The notes beneath the pieces are model-generated. The model did not search any database. It was not told the DNA's origin and was given only the letters and a program-made list of their open reading frames with translations. Positions 24,514 to 34,122 of a stretch of DNA of 64,000 nucleotides are shown in pieces (position 1 is the stretch's first letter; each line of letters opens with the position of its first letter). The translations under genes and the position numbers were made by a program. The stretch is from Bacillota bacterium. GTDB lineage: Bacteria > Bacillota > Clostridia > Oscillospirales > Ruminococcaceae. Location of the stretch: positions 1-64,000 of the forward strand of contig JAEZVA010000028.1 of NCBI GenBank assembly GCA_023443315.1. Reading direction: 5' to 3'.

Positions 24514-26496
24514 TTACTCTTCCAGCAGCTTAATCAGCTGTTGTTCGGTCAGCACTGCTACCCCCAGTTCGTTTGCTTTATCGAGCTTACTGCCCGCCGC
24601 CTCCCCCGCAACGACATAGCTCGTCTTCTTGGACACACTGGAGGACACCTTTCCGCCCTGAGCCTCAATCAGCTTGGTCGCGTCCGAGCGCGAAAGGGTC
24701 GGCAACGTTCCTGTCAGTACAAAGGTCAGTCCCTTTGCCCTATCGCCCTGTGACGCAAGGGTGGATGTCATATTAACACCCGCCGCTTTGAGCCGTGCAA
24801 TCAAATCATGCGTTCCGCTGTGGGAAAAGAACTCGGTGACGTTGTTTGCCATAACACCACCCATGCCCTCGATGACTGAAATATCGTCAACCTGGGCACC
24901 CATTAAAGCGTCCATTGTACCAAACTGCTTCGCCAGAAGCTGAGCAGCCTTTTGACCGATGCCACGGATGCCCAGTGCAAAAATCAGGCGCGAAAGATCA
25001 GCGCTTTTGGATTTTTCAATGGAAGCGAGCAAATTAGAAACGGAGCGCTCGCCCATCCGCTCAAGACCGATAACTCGGTCGAATGTCAGGCTGTACAGAT
25101 CCGCCGCCGAATGAATTAGCCCGTTGCTTGTAAGCGATTCAATCACGGCAGGTCCCAGTCCCTCTATATCCATGGCATCGCGGGAGACAAAGTGCTCAAG
25201 GTTTTTTAACAGTGTTGCGGGGCACTCGGGATTGGTACAGCGTAAAACGGCTTCGTCCTGCTCGCGGTAAACCGCCTCTTTACAGGATGGGCAGTGTGTC
25301 GGCATCTCAAACGGTACACTGTTTTGCGCATGCTCCACAACGCTCAGAACCTCTGGGATGATCTCTCCAGCCTTACGGACGAGAATCATATCACCTATGC
25401 GGATATCCTTTTCTTTTATAAAATCTTCGTTGTATAAAACTGCCCTGCTAACGGTTGTTCCTGCAAGGGTAATCGGCTCAAAAACAGCGGTGGGCGTAAG
25501 CGCGCCGGTTCTGCCCACGTTGATTTCGATGCTAAGCAGCCTCGTTTGCTTTTCTTCTGGTGGATATTTAAACGCTACCGCCCAGCGCGGGAATTTCGAT
25601 GTGGCACCAAGCAGTTCGCGATCTGAAAAGGCATCTACCTTTACAACAGCACCATCGATATCAAAGGGATAGTTGCCACGTTTTTCGCCGATGCGCCCGA
25701 TTTCTTCCGTAATATCATCAATATTATCAAATACATGGTAAGATGGTATCACCTTAAACCCTAGCTCCGAAAGCAGCTCTAGGGACTGCTTGTGAGTTGT
25801 TACGGAAATGCCTTCTATCTGCTGAATATTAAAAACAAAGATATCAAGACGCCGTTGTGCGGTAATCTTTGGGTCTTTTTGCCTAAGCGAGCCCGCCGCC
25901 GCATTGCGCGGGTTCTTAAACGGCTGCACTCCCTCGAGCTCCTGGCGTTTTACCACCTCGTTAAAGCTTTTGAGCGGCATATAGACCTCTCCCCGTACCT
26001 CCAGAAACGGAATCGACTGTTTAAGCCGCAGCGGCACAGAGCCGATGGTTTTAAGATTGAGCGTCACATCCTCCCCCGCAAAGCCGTCGCCGCGAGTAGA
26101 ACCACGCACAAACAACCCGTCACGGTATTCGAGCGACACCGATAGCCCGTCAATTTTGGGCTCAACCACATAGCGTACCGAATCAACTATCTCGCGCACT
26201 TTGCGATCAAACGCCCGAACCTCATCGAGCGTAAACACATCCTGCAGGCTACCCATCTGTACGGTGTGGATAACCGAATCAAAGGTGTTCAGGGCTTTGC
26301 CACCCACTCTTTGGGTAGGTGATTCCGCCCAATACAGCTCTGGATACCTTTCTTCAAGATCTATTAGCTCGTGCAACAGCGTATCGTACTCATAATCCGT
26401 AACCACAGGGTTGTCCAATACATGATACTGATAATTATAGTCTTCAATTAGCGTCCGCAGTTCCTGTACCCGATTCTTTGCAGCTGCAAAATCCAT
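24514..26496 (-). CDS. ligA: NAD-dependent DNA ligase
   Basis: Seals nicks using NAD+ in replication and repair. The 660-residue protein has the adenylation site EPKIDG with Lys114, the OB-fold, the four-cysteine zinc finger (CPSCKEAVYREQ, then CTNPECP), helix-hairpin-helix repeats and a C-terminal BRCT domain (GLTFVLTGTLPTLSR, SSSVSKKTSYVVAGEAAGSK). I choose the ATG at 26496, giving MDFAAAKNR; a reading from 26571 would add 25 residues not seen in LigA. An extended -10 box is found about 100 bases upstream. Confidence 0.95.
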   Translation of the reverse strand: MDFAAAKNRVQELRTLIEDYNYQYHVLDNPVVTDYEYDTLLHELIDLEERYPELYWAESPTQRVGGKALNTFDSVIHTVQMGSLQDVFTLDEVRAFDRKVREIVDSVRYVVEPKIDGLSVSLEYRDGLFVRGSTRGDGFAGEDVTLNLKTIGSVPLRLKQSIPFLEVRGEVYMPLKSFNEVVKRQELEGVQPFKNPRNAAAGSLRQKDPKITAQRRLDIFVFNIQQIEGISVTTHKQSLELLSELGFKVIPSYHVFDNIDDITEEIGRIGEKRGNYPFDIDGAVVKVDAFSDRELLGATSKFPRWAVAFKYPPEEKQTRLLSIEINVGRTGALTPTAVFEPITLAGTTVSRAVLYNEDFIKEKDIRIGDMILVRKAGEIIPEVLSVVEHAQNSVPFEMPTHCPSCKEAVYREQDEAVLRCTNPECPATLLKNLEHFVSRDAMDIEGLGPAVIESLTSNGLIHSAADLYSLTFDRVIGLERMGERSVSNLLASIEKSKSADLSRLIFALGIRGIGQKAAQLLAKQFGTMDALMGAQVDDISVIEGMGGVMANNVTEFFSHSGTHDLIARLKAAGVNMTSTLASQGDRAKGLTFVLTGTLPTLSRSDATKLIEAQGGKVSSSVSKKTSYVVAGEAAGSKLDKANELGVAVLTEQQLIKLLEE

Positions 26497-26594
26497 TATC
26501 ACACGCCCTATCAAATACACTCTATGATTAACCATGCAACGCAGCGTTTGCCCTGTGTAAAGTACAAACAAACAGTGCGTCAGTTTCTTTGAGT

Positions 26595-26600
26595 ATTATA
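26595..26600 (-). promoter_or_regulatory. Extended -10 promoter element of ligA
   Basis: TGCTATAAT on the minus strand is an extended -10 box, about 100 bases upstream of the ligA start and just past the yunB stop. The matching -35 is weak. It likely drives ligA and possibly gatCAB. Confidence 0.5.
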
Positions 26601-26631
26601 GCATATTATGCCCGCCATTTGTATTAGAGAT

Positions 26632-27312
26632 TTAATTGTTTCCATAATCGTTTATCTTCGAAATAAGCGGAGACTCATCCCCAGTTACCTCGGTAAAGGA
26701 ATCGGGAACCTTGCCGACGATGATATTGTCTACAATGATAAAATTGCACGGAACCTCTACGCGGCTGGAATGCCCTGCAACCATTGCAGTGACTACGATA
26801 TTTACCTCCAGAACAATACGGTGACGGGTCTGATTGATACCCGCATCGTCAAAAGAGTGTGTGAATTGTGTCACAATCTCACTTGCTGGTGCAATGCGAA
26901 ATGGCACCGTAGGTCCGCGCCCTACAAAAATCTGGCTGCCAAGTAGGGTGCCTATGTGAATCTTCACCTCGGTCTCTGTAATATCACTCAGCCCATCCAA
27001 AATGGACGTTGTTAAGCGAGATTTTAGAATATTGATGGTTACCGTGTTAGTCTCCATCGCAGTAACCATCCCATCTGCGTCGGTGGATACGTTAACGATA
27101 TCGGTATACTGAATTTTACTGTTCTCAAGCTCCGCTATAACGGCCTCGTTAATAATTCGCGTTGCAAGCGTCTTTGCCTGGTACTCCGAAAAGGTATCAA
27201 CAATCGGGCGCATTTTAATATCACAGAATATCAAGGTAGCAAGCACAACAGCAAGTGAGAACATGAGTTTTAATCTCAGTCTCTGAGCATCGTCAATCCG
27301 CATCCTGCGCAT
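26632..27312 (-). CDS. yunB: Sporulation protein YunB
   Basis: YunB is a mother-cell (sigma-E) protein of unknown biochemical role needed for efficient sporulation in Bacillus. The 226-residue product has an N-terminal basic stretch, one membrane span (about 15-31) and the conserved soluble region with ATRIINEAVIAELE, a VTAMETNTVTINILKS strand-helix pair, and IGTLLGSQIFVGRGPTVPFR, typical of the family. It is a single gene between ligA and pfkA. I see no clear sigma-E promoter. Confidence 0.88.
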   Translation of the reverse strand: MRRMRIDDAQRLRLKLMFSLAVVLATLIFCDIKMRPIVDTFSEYQAKTLATRIINEAVIAELENSKIQYTDIVNVSTDADGMVTAMETNTVTINILKSRLTTSILDGLSDITETEVKIHIGTLLGSQIFVGRGPTVPFRIAPASEIVTQFTHSFDDAGINQTRHRIVLEVNIVVTAMVAGHSSRVEVPCNFIIVDNIIVGKVPDSFTEVTGDESPLISKINDYGNN

Positions 27313-27464
27313 CCTGCCCCGCCGCCTCTCTCGTTGAATAACTGCTTTATTTATACCAAAAAGAACGATGTTCCCAGATGTTTAATGATAAAATATCAAA
27401 TCTTTTCAGTTATATATATTCGGCATAGCTCGGGCATGTTCTTATTATCAGCGCTTTGGTGCAC

Positions 27465-27500
27465 AAAAGGTCCGCGGCGCTAATGCACCACGGACCTTTT
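27465..27500. terminator. Hairpin terminator after pfkA, usable in both directions
   Basis: A perfect outer stem AAAAGGTCCG/CGGACCTTTT with a 16-base interior that can partly pair. A-tracts on one side and T-tracts on the other allow termination on either strand; on the minus strand it lies 18 bases past the pfkA stop. Confidence 0.85.
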
Positions 27501-27517
27501 ATCATGTACTAGAGAAT

Positions 27518-28504
27518 TTAAATAGAAATCTGATGCGCAACCTTATACGCGTGATGGTCGATATCCTTCTTCATCTGTAGCGCCTCGTAAATATCGATGT
27601 CAACAATCTTATTCTCACGCATAACAACAACGCGGTTGCCAATACCCTTTGCCAACAAATCAACCGCATAGTTGCCCATTAAGCTTGCAAACACACGATC
27701 CTCGACAGTAGGAGATCCGCCGCGCTGTACATGACCGAGGACGGTAGCACGGGTTTCAATCTTGGTGTTTTCCTGAATCATCTTCGCAAGCTCTTCAATG
27801 CTGGGGGTTCCGTCAGCAACAACGCCTTCCGCCACCACAACAATAAAATGGTGCTTTCCGGTGCCCTGTGTTTTCATCATGCGAGCATATACATCTCGCT
27901 TAAGATCATACTCGATCTCTGGTACAAGGATTGCAGTGGCACCACAGGCAATGCCCGTATTCAGTGCAATATGACCAGCGTGTCTGCCCATTACTTCGAC
28001 GACACTGCAGCGGTCATGAGACTGTGCGGTGTCACGCAGTCTGTCTACCATCTGCATCGCAGTATTCATCGCGGTATCATATCCAATCGTGTAGTCAGAC
28101 GCGGCGATATCGTTATCGATGGTGCCGGGAATGCCGACGCAGGGAATTCCGAGCATGGAAAGATCGCGTGCACCGCGGAAGGACCCATCTCCACCTATCA
28201 CCACAACGCCGTCTATTTTTTCCCTTATGCAGGTTTCTTTTGCCTCTTCTACCCCTTCGGGATCACGGAATCTCGCGCAGCGAGCAGTATAGAGCATCGT
28301 GCCTCCGCGATGTATAATATCCGAAACATCGCGCAGATTCATTTCCCTCATTTCGCCCGAAATCAGTCCATTGTAGCCACGCATAATCCCCATAACGCGA
28401 AGACCCATATTCAAGCCGGTCCTTACCACAGCGCGGACAGCGGCATTCATACCAGGGGCATCTCCTCCGCTTGTTAACACGCCAATTGTTTTAATCTGAT
28501 TCAT
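27518..28504 (-). CDS. pfkA: ATP-dependent 6-phosphofructokinase
   Basis: Phosphorylates fructose 6-phosphate to fructose 1,6-bisphosphate, the committing step of glycolysis. The 328-residue protein has TSGGDAPGMNAAVRA near residues 11-25, GGDGS at 104-108 (Gly rather than the Asp of pyrophosphate enzymes, so ATP-dependent), the catalytic TIDND at 128-132, and VLGHVQRGGSPT. Length is that of the bacterial tetrameric enzyme. It follows dnaE but has its own strong promoter and leader, and a 7-bp hairpin stands just before the ribosome site. Confidence 0.96.
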   Translation of the reverse strand: MNQIKTIGVLTSGGDAPGMNAAVRAVVRTGLNMGLRVMGIMRGYNGLISGEMREMNLRDVSDIIHRGGTMLYTARCARFRDPEGVEEAKETCIREKIDGVVVIGGDGSFRGARDLSMLGIPCVGIPGTIDNDIAASDYTIGYDTAMNTAMQMVDRLRDTAQSHDRCSVVEVMGRHAGHIALNTGIACGATAILVPEIEYDLKRDVYARMMKTQGTGKHHFIVVVAEGVVADGTPSIEELAKMIQENTKIETRATVLGHVQRGGSPTVEDRVFASLMGNYAVDLLAKGIGNRVVVMRENKIVDIDIYEALQMKKDIDHHAYKVAHQISI

Positions 28505-28616
28505 ACATCCCCATGCCTTTCCGATACCATGCCGCTATGGTATAGTACCAACTTGTTATTCGTCGTAGTACTGTTTTAACAATTCTTCTATGTACAGAAC
28601 ATGCTATCAAAAAAAT

Positions 28617-28645
28617 ATTATAATATATCGCTGATGCTTTTTCAA
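28617..28645 (-). promoter_or_regulatory. Sigma-A promoter of pfkA
   Basis: TTGAAA (28640-28645), a 17-base spacer, then TATAAT (28617-28622) on the minus strand: near-consensus. The leader of about 110 bases includes a perfect 7-bp hairpin (ATACCAT/ATGGTAT, 28524-28543) just upstream of the GGAAAGG ribosome region, which might influence translation. Confidence 0.88.
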
Positions 28646-28686
28646 TAACTAAAGCCAGAGTTTTGTAGATATAAGGTCGATTACCA

Positions 28687-31600
28687 CTACTTTCGCAGCA
28701 CAACGTTCGATTCCCCCAGAATATTGCCGAGTTCCTCAATCAAGGAGGGCTCCGGAGTTGTCCACATGCTTTGTGCTGCCTGCGTTAAAACGTTCTCTTT
28801 TGCGAAGTATACGTATACCGGTGTTTGCCCCGAAAAGAACTCTAGCATCGGTTGAATCCTAGCAAGGCGTTCGTCGGTTCGGGATTGCAGTTTTAGGTAT
28901 AGCCCCGGTCTGTATTTTTTCTCGGCTTGCGTTTTGCTTTGCTGTGACCGTTCGTTTTTACCATTCTGTCTGCCTGCAGAATGAATAGCCATTGCATCCT
29001 CTACCGTCTGAATGCTCTCACAGATAATCTTAGGCTCCTCCTCTTCCCGAAACGAGATTCGTCCAGTAATTACAGCAACGGAGCCCTCGTCAATAAGGTG
29101 TGTACCCGAAAGGTTTTCAATTAGATTGGGGAAAACGATGGCTTCCAAAGATGCCGTGGTGTCTTCTATCTGAATAAACGCCATCGTCTGATTATTTTTG
29201 GTGGTTTTGAGCTTCTTGCCGGTAATAATGCAGAGTAGCTTTACAATATCCCTATCCTTAAATCGATTGTCTCCCTCAGAGGCGGAGCGTACTATCAGCT
29301 CCATCTGCGAACAATGAAGTTGATTGGCAGACTCACGGTAATCGTTAAGTGGGTGACCCGAAATGAATATGCCAATCGTTTCCTTTTCGTAGCGTAAAAG
29401 GTCGGCAAGCGGGTATTCGGCTTCATCGGGGATTGGCGGTTCATAGCTTTCGTCCACCGTACCTCCCGAGAAAAGGTCAAGCTGCCCCTCCAACATACTT
29501 TTGCCTCTGGAACCGATACCCGTTAGAATATTTGAAAAGTGCTGCATCAACTGTCGTCGCTTATAGCCCAAGCTGTCAAAGGCGCCTGCCTTTATTAGGC
29601 TTTCCAGACCCCGGCGGTTTAAATCGGTGCCCTGCAATCTCTCGCAAAAGCTGTAAAACGATTTATACGAACCCTTGCGCCGACGATTCTCAAGTAAATC
29701 CCGTATAAAACCGCGCCCCAGGTTTTTGATTGCGAGCAACCCAAACCGAATACTGTCGCCCGAAACGGTAAAGCCTTCCTCGCTTTGGTTAATATCCGCG
29801 GGGAGCACAGCGATGCCGATGCGCGCACACTCGTTGATATATTCCACAACCTTGTCAGTGTTGTCAAGCACACTGGTCAAGAGCGCCGCCATATATTCCT
29901 TTGGGTAATGACATTTCAGGTATGCGGTTTGATACGCCACATAGGCGTATGCCGCAGCATGTGATTTATTAAACGCATAGGAGGCAAAGCTGCTCATCTC
30001 ATCAAAGATTTCGTTGGCTACCGCAGCCGGTACGCCGTTGCTGACCGCGCCTACGCATTCAACGCTTCCATCTTCCTTTTTTGCGCCCAATATAAAATTA
30101 CGGCGCTCTTTCTCCATTACATCCGCCTTTTTCTTGGACATTGCGCGGCGCACAAGGTCTGCCCTGCCGTACGAGTAGCCCGCAAGCTGTCTGCAAATCT
30201 GCATCACCTGCTCCTGATACACGATACAGCCGTAGGTAACCTCCAAAATTGGTTTTAGCAGCGGAGTTTTATAAGTAACCAAATCAGGGGAATGACGGTT
30301 CGCAATGTATTTGGGAATAGACTCCATCGGCCCCGGACGGTATAAGGAGATTACCGCGATTAAGTCCTCCAGACTAATCGGCTTTAGATCGGTAAGTACC
30401 CTACGCATACCGGCAGATTCAAACTGGAATACCCCTTGGGTCAACCCCTGCGATAACATCTGAAAGACCCTTTGATCATCCTCGGGTATATTACTCATGT
30501 TAAAACCGGGGGTCACGCGGCGAATCATTACTTCGCAGTCATGCACGACGGTCAAGGTGCGCAGACCGAGAAAGTCCATCTTCAGTAGCCCAAGTTCCTC
30601 GAGCGTAGTCATTGGGAACTGAGTGATAATCGCATCATCACTTTTTGTAAGTGGAACATAATCGCTAACCGGATCGCGTGTTATCACGACGCCTGCGGCA
30701 TGGGTAGAGGAATGACGAGGCATCCCTTCCACCTTGCGTGCCATGTCCAGCAGTTCCTTTATCTTTGTATCGGTTTCGTACAGTTCTTTAAGCTCAGCTA
30801 CCACCGAAAGCGCTTTGTCGAGGCTCATGTGAAGCTCAGTTGGCACTAACTTCGCCACTGTATCTACCATTTGATACGGCACAGCAAGCGCACGTCCGAC
30901 ATCACGGATGGCAGCCCGAGCCGCCATTGTGCCAAAGGTAATGATCTGAGCCACATGGTCGGCGCCGTATTTTGTAATGACATAGTCAATTACCTGCTGG
31001 CGGCGTTCATAACAAAAGTCGATGTCGAAGTCGGGCATACTGATGCGCTCGGGGTTTAAAAAGCGCTCAAACAGCAGATTGTACTTCATTGGGTCTATAC
31101 CCGTAATGCCGATGCAGTATGCGGCTAGGCTGCCTGCTCCAGAGCCCCTGCCCGGTCCAACCGGGATGCCGTTTTTGCGTGCGTGATCGATAAAATCATG
31201 CACAATCAAAAAATAGTCGACATACCCCATATTACCAATAACAGAAAGCTCGTACTCCAGACGTTTTACAACCGATTCCTCAGGGGTTTCTCCGTAATGG
31301 CGTAATAAGCCCTCGTAGCATTTCTCCCTAAAGTAGGTCAGGTTGTCCTTGCCGTCGGGAGCAACGAAAAAAGGAAGTTTAGTCACACCAAACTCAAACG
31401 AGACGTTACAACGCTCCGCGATACGGACGGTATTCTCGATTGCCTGCGGGACAAACGAAAACAGCTCGCCCATCTCATCCCCGCTTTTTATGTAGAACTC
31501 GTCGGTGCCAAACTCCAGGGTATCTTCATCCTCCACCGTATGACCAGTCTGGATACAAACCATGACATGGTGCATCTTAGAGTCTTCGCGCTCTAAGTAG

Positions 31601-32223
31601 TGTGAGTCGTTTGTCGCGACAAGACCGATACCCGTCTCTTGTGACAGGCGCACAATGTGCGGAATAATCTCCTTTTGCTCACGAATACCATGGTCCTGCA
31701 TCTCTAAAAAGTAGTTGTCCTTGCCAAATATCTCAGCATAACGCAGCGCTGTCTGTTTTGCAGCTTCGTACCCTTCATTCAAAAGCTTGCGCGGGATCTC
31801 CCCCGCAAGGCACGCAGAAAGGCAAATAAGCCCTTCGTGGTACCGTTCTAGCAGTTCTAAGTCTACACGCGGACGGTTGTAAAACCCTTCGGTAAAGCCA
31901 CGTGACACCATCTGAATCAGGTTTTTATAACCTGTGTTGTTTTTACACAGCAGCACCAGATGATAGGGGCTGGTATCGAACTGATGCACCTTGTCAAACC
32001 GTGTGCGCGGCGCAACATACACCTCACATCCGATGATGGGCTTGATGCCCTGTTTTTGCGCCTGCTTATAAAAATCGATTACCCCGTACATCACGCCGTG
32101 GTCGGTAATTGCAACCGCTGTCTGCCCAAGTTCCTTTGCACGTGCAAGTAATTTTGGAATTCGGCACGCTCCGTCAAGCAGGCTGTATTCGCTATGAACA
32201 TGCAGATGTACAAAATCCTTCAT
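28687..32223 (-). CDS. dnaE: DNA polymerase III alpha subunit, DnaE type
   Basis: Replicative polymerase alpha subunit. The 1178-residue protein begins with the PHP domain (FVHLHVHSEYSLLDGACR), carries the polymerase motifs GPGRGSGAGSLAAY and PDFDIDF (catalytic aspartates), a helix-hairpin-helix region, and ends with an OB-fold (TMAFIQIEDTTASLEAIVFP). It is the DnaE rather than the PolC form because no exonuclease domain interrupts the PHP domain. Start at the ATG at 32223 with GGAGG ten bases upstream; an earlier start at 32253 lies ahead of that site. Followed by pfkA, as in many Firmicutes. Confidence 0.95.
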   Translation of the reverse strand: MKDFVHLHVHSEYSLLDGACRIPKLLARAKELGQTAVAITDHGVMYGVIDFYKQAQKQGIKPIIGCEVYVAPRTRFDKVHQFDTSPYHLVLLCKNNTGYKNLIQMVSRGFTEGFYNRPRVDLELLERYHEGLICLSACLAGEIPRKLLNEGYEAAKQTALRYAEIFGKDNYFLEMQDHGIREQKEIIPHIVRLSQETGIGLVATNDSHYLEREDSKMHHVMVCIQTGHTVEDEDTLEFGTDEFYIKSGDEMGELFSFVPQAIENTVRIAERCNVSFEFGVTKLPFFVAPDGKDNLTYFREKCYEGLLRHYGETPEESVVKRLEYELSVIGNMGYVDYFLIVHDFIDHARKNGIPVGPGRGSGAGSLAAYCIGITGIDPMKYNLLFERFLNPERISMPDFDIDFCYERRQQVIDYVITKYGADHVAQIITFGTMAARAAIRDVGRALAVPYQMVDTVAKLVPTELHMSLDKALSVVAELKELYETDTKIKELLDMARKVEGMPRHSSTHAAGVVITRDPVSDYVPLTKSDDAIITQFPMTTLEELGLLKMDFLGLRTLTVVHDCEVMIRRVTPGFNMSNIPEDDQRVFQMLSQGLTQGVFQFESAGMRRVLTDLKPISLEDLIAVISLYRPGPMESIPKYIANRHSPDLVTYKTPLLKPILEVTYGCIVYQEQVMQICRQLAGYSYGRADLVRRAMSKKKADVMEKERRNFILGAKKEDGSVECVGAVSNGVPAAVANEIFDEMSSFASYAFNKSHAAAYAYVAYQTAYLKCHYPKEYMAALLTSVLDNTDKVVEYINECARIGIAVLPADINQSEEGFTVSGDSIRFGLLAIKNLGRGFIRDLLENRRRKGSYKSFYSFCERLQGTDLNRRGLESLIKAGAFDSLGYKRRQLMQHFSNILTGIGSRGKSMLEGQLDLFSGGTVDESYEPPIPDEAEYPLADLLRYEKETIGIFISGHPLNDYRESANQLHCSQMELIVRSASEGDNRFKDRDIVKLLCIITGKKLKTTKNNQTMAFIQIEDTTASLEAIVFPNLIENLSGTHLIDEGSVAVITGRISFREEEEPKIICESIQTVEDAMAIHSAGRQNGKNERSQQSKTQAEKKYRPGLYLKLQSRTDERLARIQPMLEFFSGQTPVYVYFAKENVLTQAAQSMWTTPEPSLIEELGNILGESNVVLRK

Positions 32224-32265
32224 TCGAGATACGCCTCCTTTACGGCATTGCAAAACAAAAAATTA

Positions 32266-33207
32266 TTACTTACTAACGGCTCTTTTGGTTTTTCCAACTT
32301 TTGCCTGTGCAGCAATCTCGTTAATCTTTCGCAGGCGATGACTAACCCCAGAACGCGTTAAGGGAGGAGATGCCATCTCCCCAAGCTCACTTAATGAGCT
32401 TTCTGGATATTTCAGCCGCAGAGAGGCAATCTCTTTCAGCTCGTCCGACAGTAGGTCATACATGCCTGACCGTTTTAATGCGCGAATGTTTTTTATCTGC
32501 TGGGTTGATGCGGTAACCGTTTTTTCAATATTCGCGGTTTCACAGTTGGTTTTGCGGTTAATGTTGTTTCGCAGATCCTTAAGCACCTTAACATCCATTA
32601 GCTCTAATGTGGAGAGGGTTGCGCCCATGTATGTAATCAGGTCCTCTATCACTGCACTCTCGCGAAAGTAAAGCACATAGCTGCCTTTGCGCTGCGTCAT
32701 TTTCGCCTCAAAACCTGCCTGGGACAGAATATAGGCCAGGTTTTTGCTAAGGGTATACCGAGGTGCCACAAACTCAATGCGATAGGTCTTACCGGGATCA
32801 CTGACGTATCCGCACGCCAAAAAAGCGCCGCGTATAAAGGCACAGATCTCATCGTCGCTTTCCAGATTCGCCATGTTAACTTTAACGGAAATCTCATACA
32901 CAGAGTGCGACAGGTATGCAAGCAGCTTGTGCTTGTCTTCTACAGTTGCCGTAGAAAGCAAAAACAGCGGGTTCCCCCCGCCCAAGCTGCTCAACGTTGC
33001 GTCTATTCCGCATAATTCCATTAACAGAGCCTTTAAGCGGGTAGCAACACATTCATACTCTGTTTGGGTTAAGAGTGTATTCTGAAAAAATCCACGAGAA
33101 AACAATACAAGTCCGTACAGCAACGCTTTTTTCTGTAAAGCACTTTGCCTTGTCGGTTCGGATAGTTCGCTTTTTAGCTTGTATCCAAAGCTGTTTTGGT
33201 CTATCAT
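32266..33207 (-). CDS. whiA: WhiA, DNA-binding sporulation/division regulator homologue
   Basis: WhiA joins a degenerate LAGLIDADG homing-endonuclease fold to a C-terminal helix-turn-helix and affects cell division in Firmicutes. The 313 residues show the homing-endonuclease-like FIRGAFLACGYVSDPGKTYR segment and the C-terminal HTH SLSELGEMASPPLTRSGVSH. The ATG at 33207 has GGGGGAAA upstream. It follows rapZ directly; the yvcK gene that usually sits between them is missing here. Confidence 0.93.
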   Translation of the reverse strand: MIDQNSFGYKLKSELSEPTRQSALQKKALLYGLVLFSRGFFQNTLLTQTEYECVATRLKALLMELCGIDATLSSLGGGNPLFLLSTATVEDKHKLLAYLSHSVYEISVKVNMANLESDDEICAFIRGAFLACGYVSDPGKTYRIEFVAPRYTLSKNLAYILSQAGFEAKMTQRKGSYVLYFRESAVIEDLITYMGATLSTLELMDVKVLKDLRNNINRKTNCETANIEKTVTASTQQIKNIRALKRSGMYDLLSDELKEIASLRLKYPESSLSELGEMASPPLTRSGVSHRLRKINEIAAQAKVGKTKRAVSK

Positions 33208-33237
33208 TACCAGTTTCCCCCACTGTACCGAATGAAA

Positions 33238-34101
33238 TCACCTGTCTTTGGCGATGTCGCGATGATTTGCTATCGCGCGAACGCCTTTTTGTTCCAGCGC
33301 CGCACACACCTTTTGTGCAAAGGTTACCGACCGATGTTTACCCCCGGTACAGCCAATCGCCACAACCAGCTGGCTTTTTCCCTCATTGGTATATAGGGGC
33401 AGCGTGAATTCAAGAAAATCAATAATCCGTTTTAGGAATTCTCTTGACTCCTCAAAATTTAAAACAAAATCGGAAACATCGCGATCCAAACCGGTTTGAG
33501 GCTTGAGCTCGTCGTAATAAAAGGGATTGGGCAAGCATCGAACATCAAAAACCAGATCCGCATCGCTGGGTAGCCCGTATTTAAACCCAAAGGACATGCA
33601 GTTGACCATAATGCCCGCAGTAAGATTATCTAAGAACAGCGCGGAAAGGCGCTCTTTTAGCTGAGCGGGCGAAAGAATGGATGTATCAATCGTATAATCT
33701 GCCCTGCTCTTAATCTGCTTAAGCATGACGCGTTCTACTGCAATCGCATTTTCTATCGATGCGTTATCGTTGTCCACCAGTGGATGCTTGCGCCTTGTTT
33801 CTTTAAATCGGCGTATCAAAACATCGTCGCGGCAGTCGAGAAAAAGCACCTTATAGTTATAGCCGTTGTTTTTCATTTCATTAAGGCTATCAACCAAGCC
33901 GCTGAACATGTTGCCGCCGCGGCTGTCGGTGACGATGGCAATCTTGTTAATCTTTCCGTCAGACTGCGAGCAAAGCTCGGCAAATTTCGGGATAAGGATT
34001 GGGGGCATATTATCCGCGCAAAAAAAGCCGATGTCCTCCATCACATTGGCCGTTCTTGTTTTTCCGGCTCCCGAAAGACCTGTGATAATAACAAGCTCCA
34101 T
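33238..34101 (-). CDS. rapZ: RapZ/YvcJ nucleotide-binding protein
   Basis: P-loop protein of the RapZ family; in E. coli an RNA-binding adaptor for GlmZ decay, in Bacillus YvcJ linked to competence. The 287-residue protein has Walker A GLSGAGKT at 8-15, a conserved FLDCRDDVLIRRFKETRRKHPL segment and the C-terminal GCTGGKHRSVTFA. The ATG at 34101 gives the family start MELVIITGLSG; a GTG nine bases earlier is possible. It begins 22 bases after murB ends. Confidence 0.93.
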   Translation of the reverse strand: MELVIITGLSGAGKTRTANVMEDIGFFCADNMPPILIPKFAELCSQSDGKINKIAIVTDSRGGNMFSGLVDSLNEMKNNGYNYKVLFLDCRDDVLIRRFKETRRKHPLVDNDNASIENAIAVERVMLKQIKSRADYTIDTSILSPAQLKERLSALFLDNLTAGIMVNCMSFGFKYGLPSDADLVFDVRCLPNPFYYDELKPQTGLDRDVSDFVLNFEESREFLKRIIDFLEFTLPLYTNEGKSQLVVAIGCTGGKHRSVTFAQKVCAALEQKGVRAIANHRDIAKDR

Positions 34102-34122
34102 ACAATCCACCCACTTATAACA

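Noticed and set aside
27731..28477. 248-codon open frame on the plus strand
   Set aside because: Antisense to pfkA; composition is low-likelihood (rich in His, Arg, Tyr) and no motif is visible.
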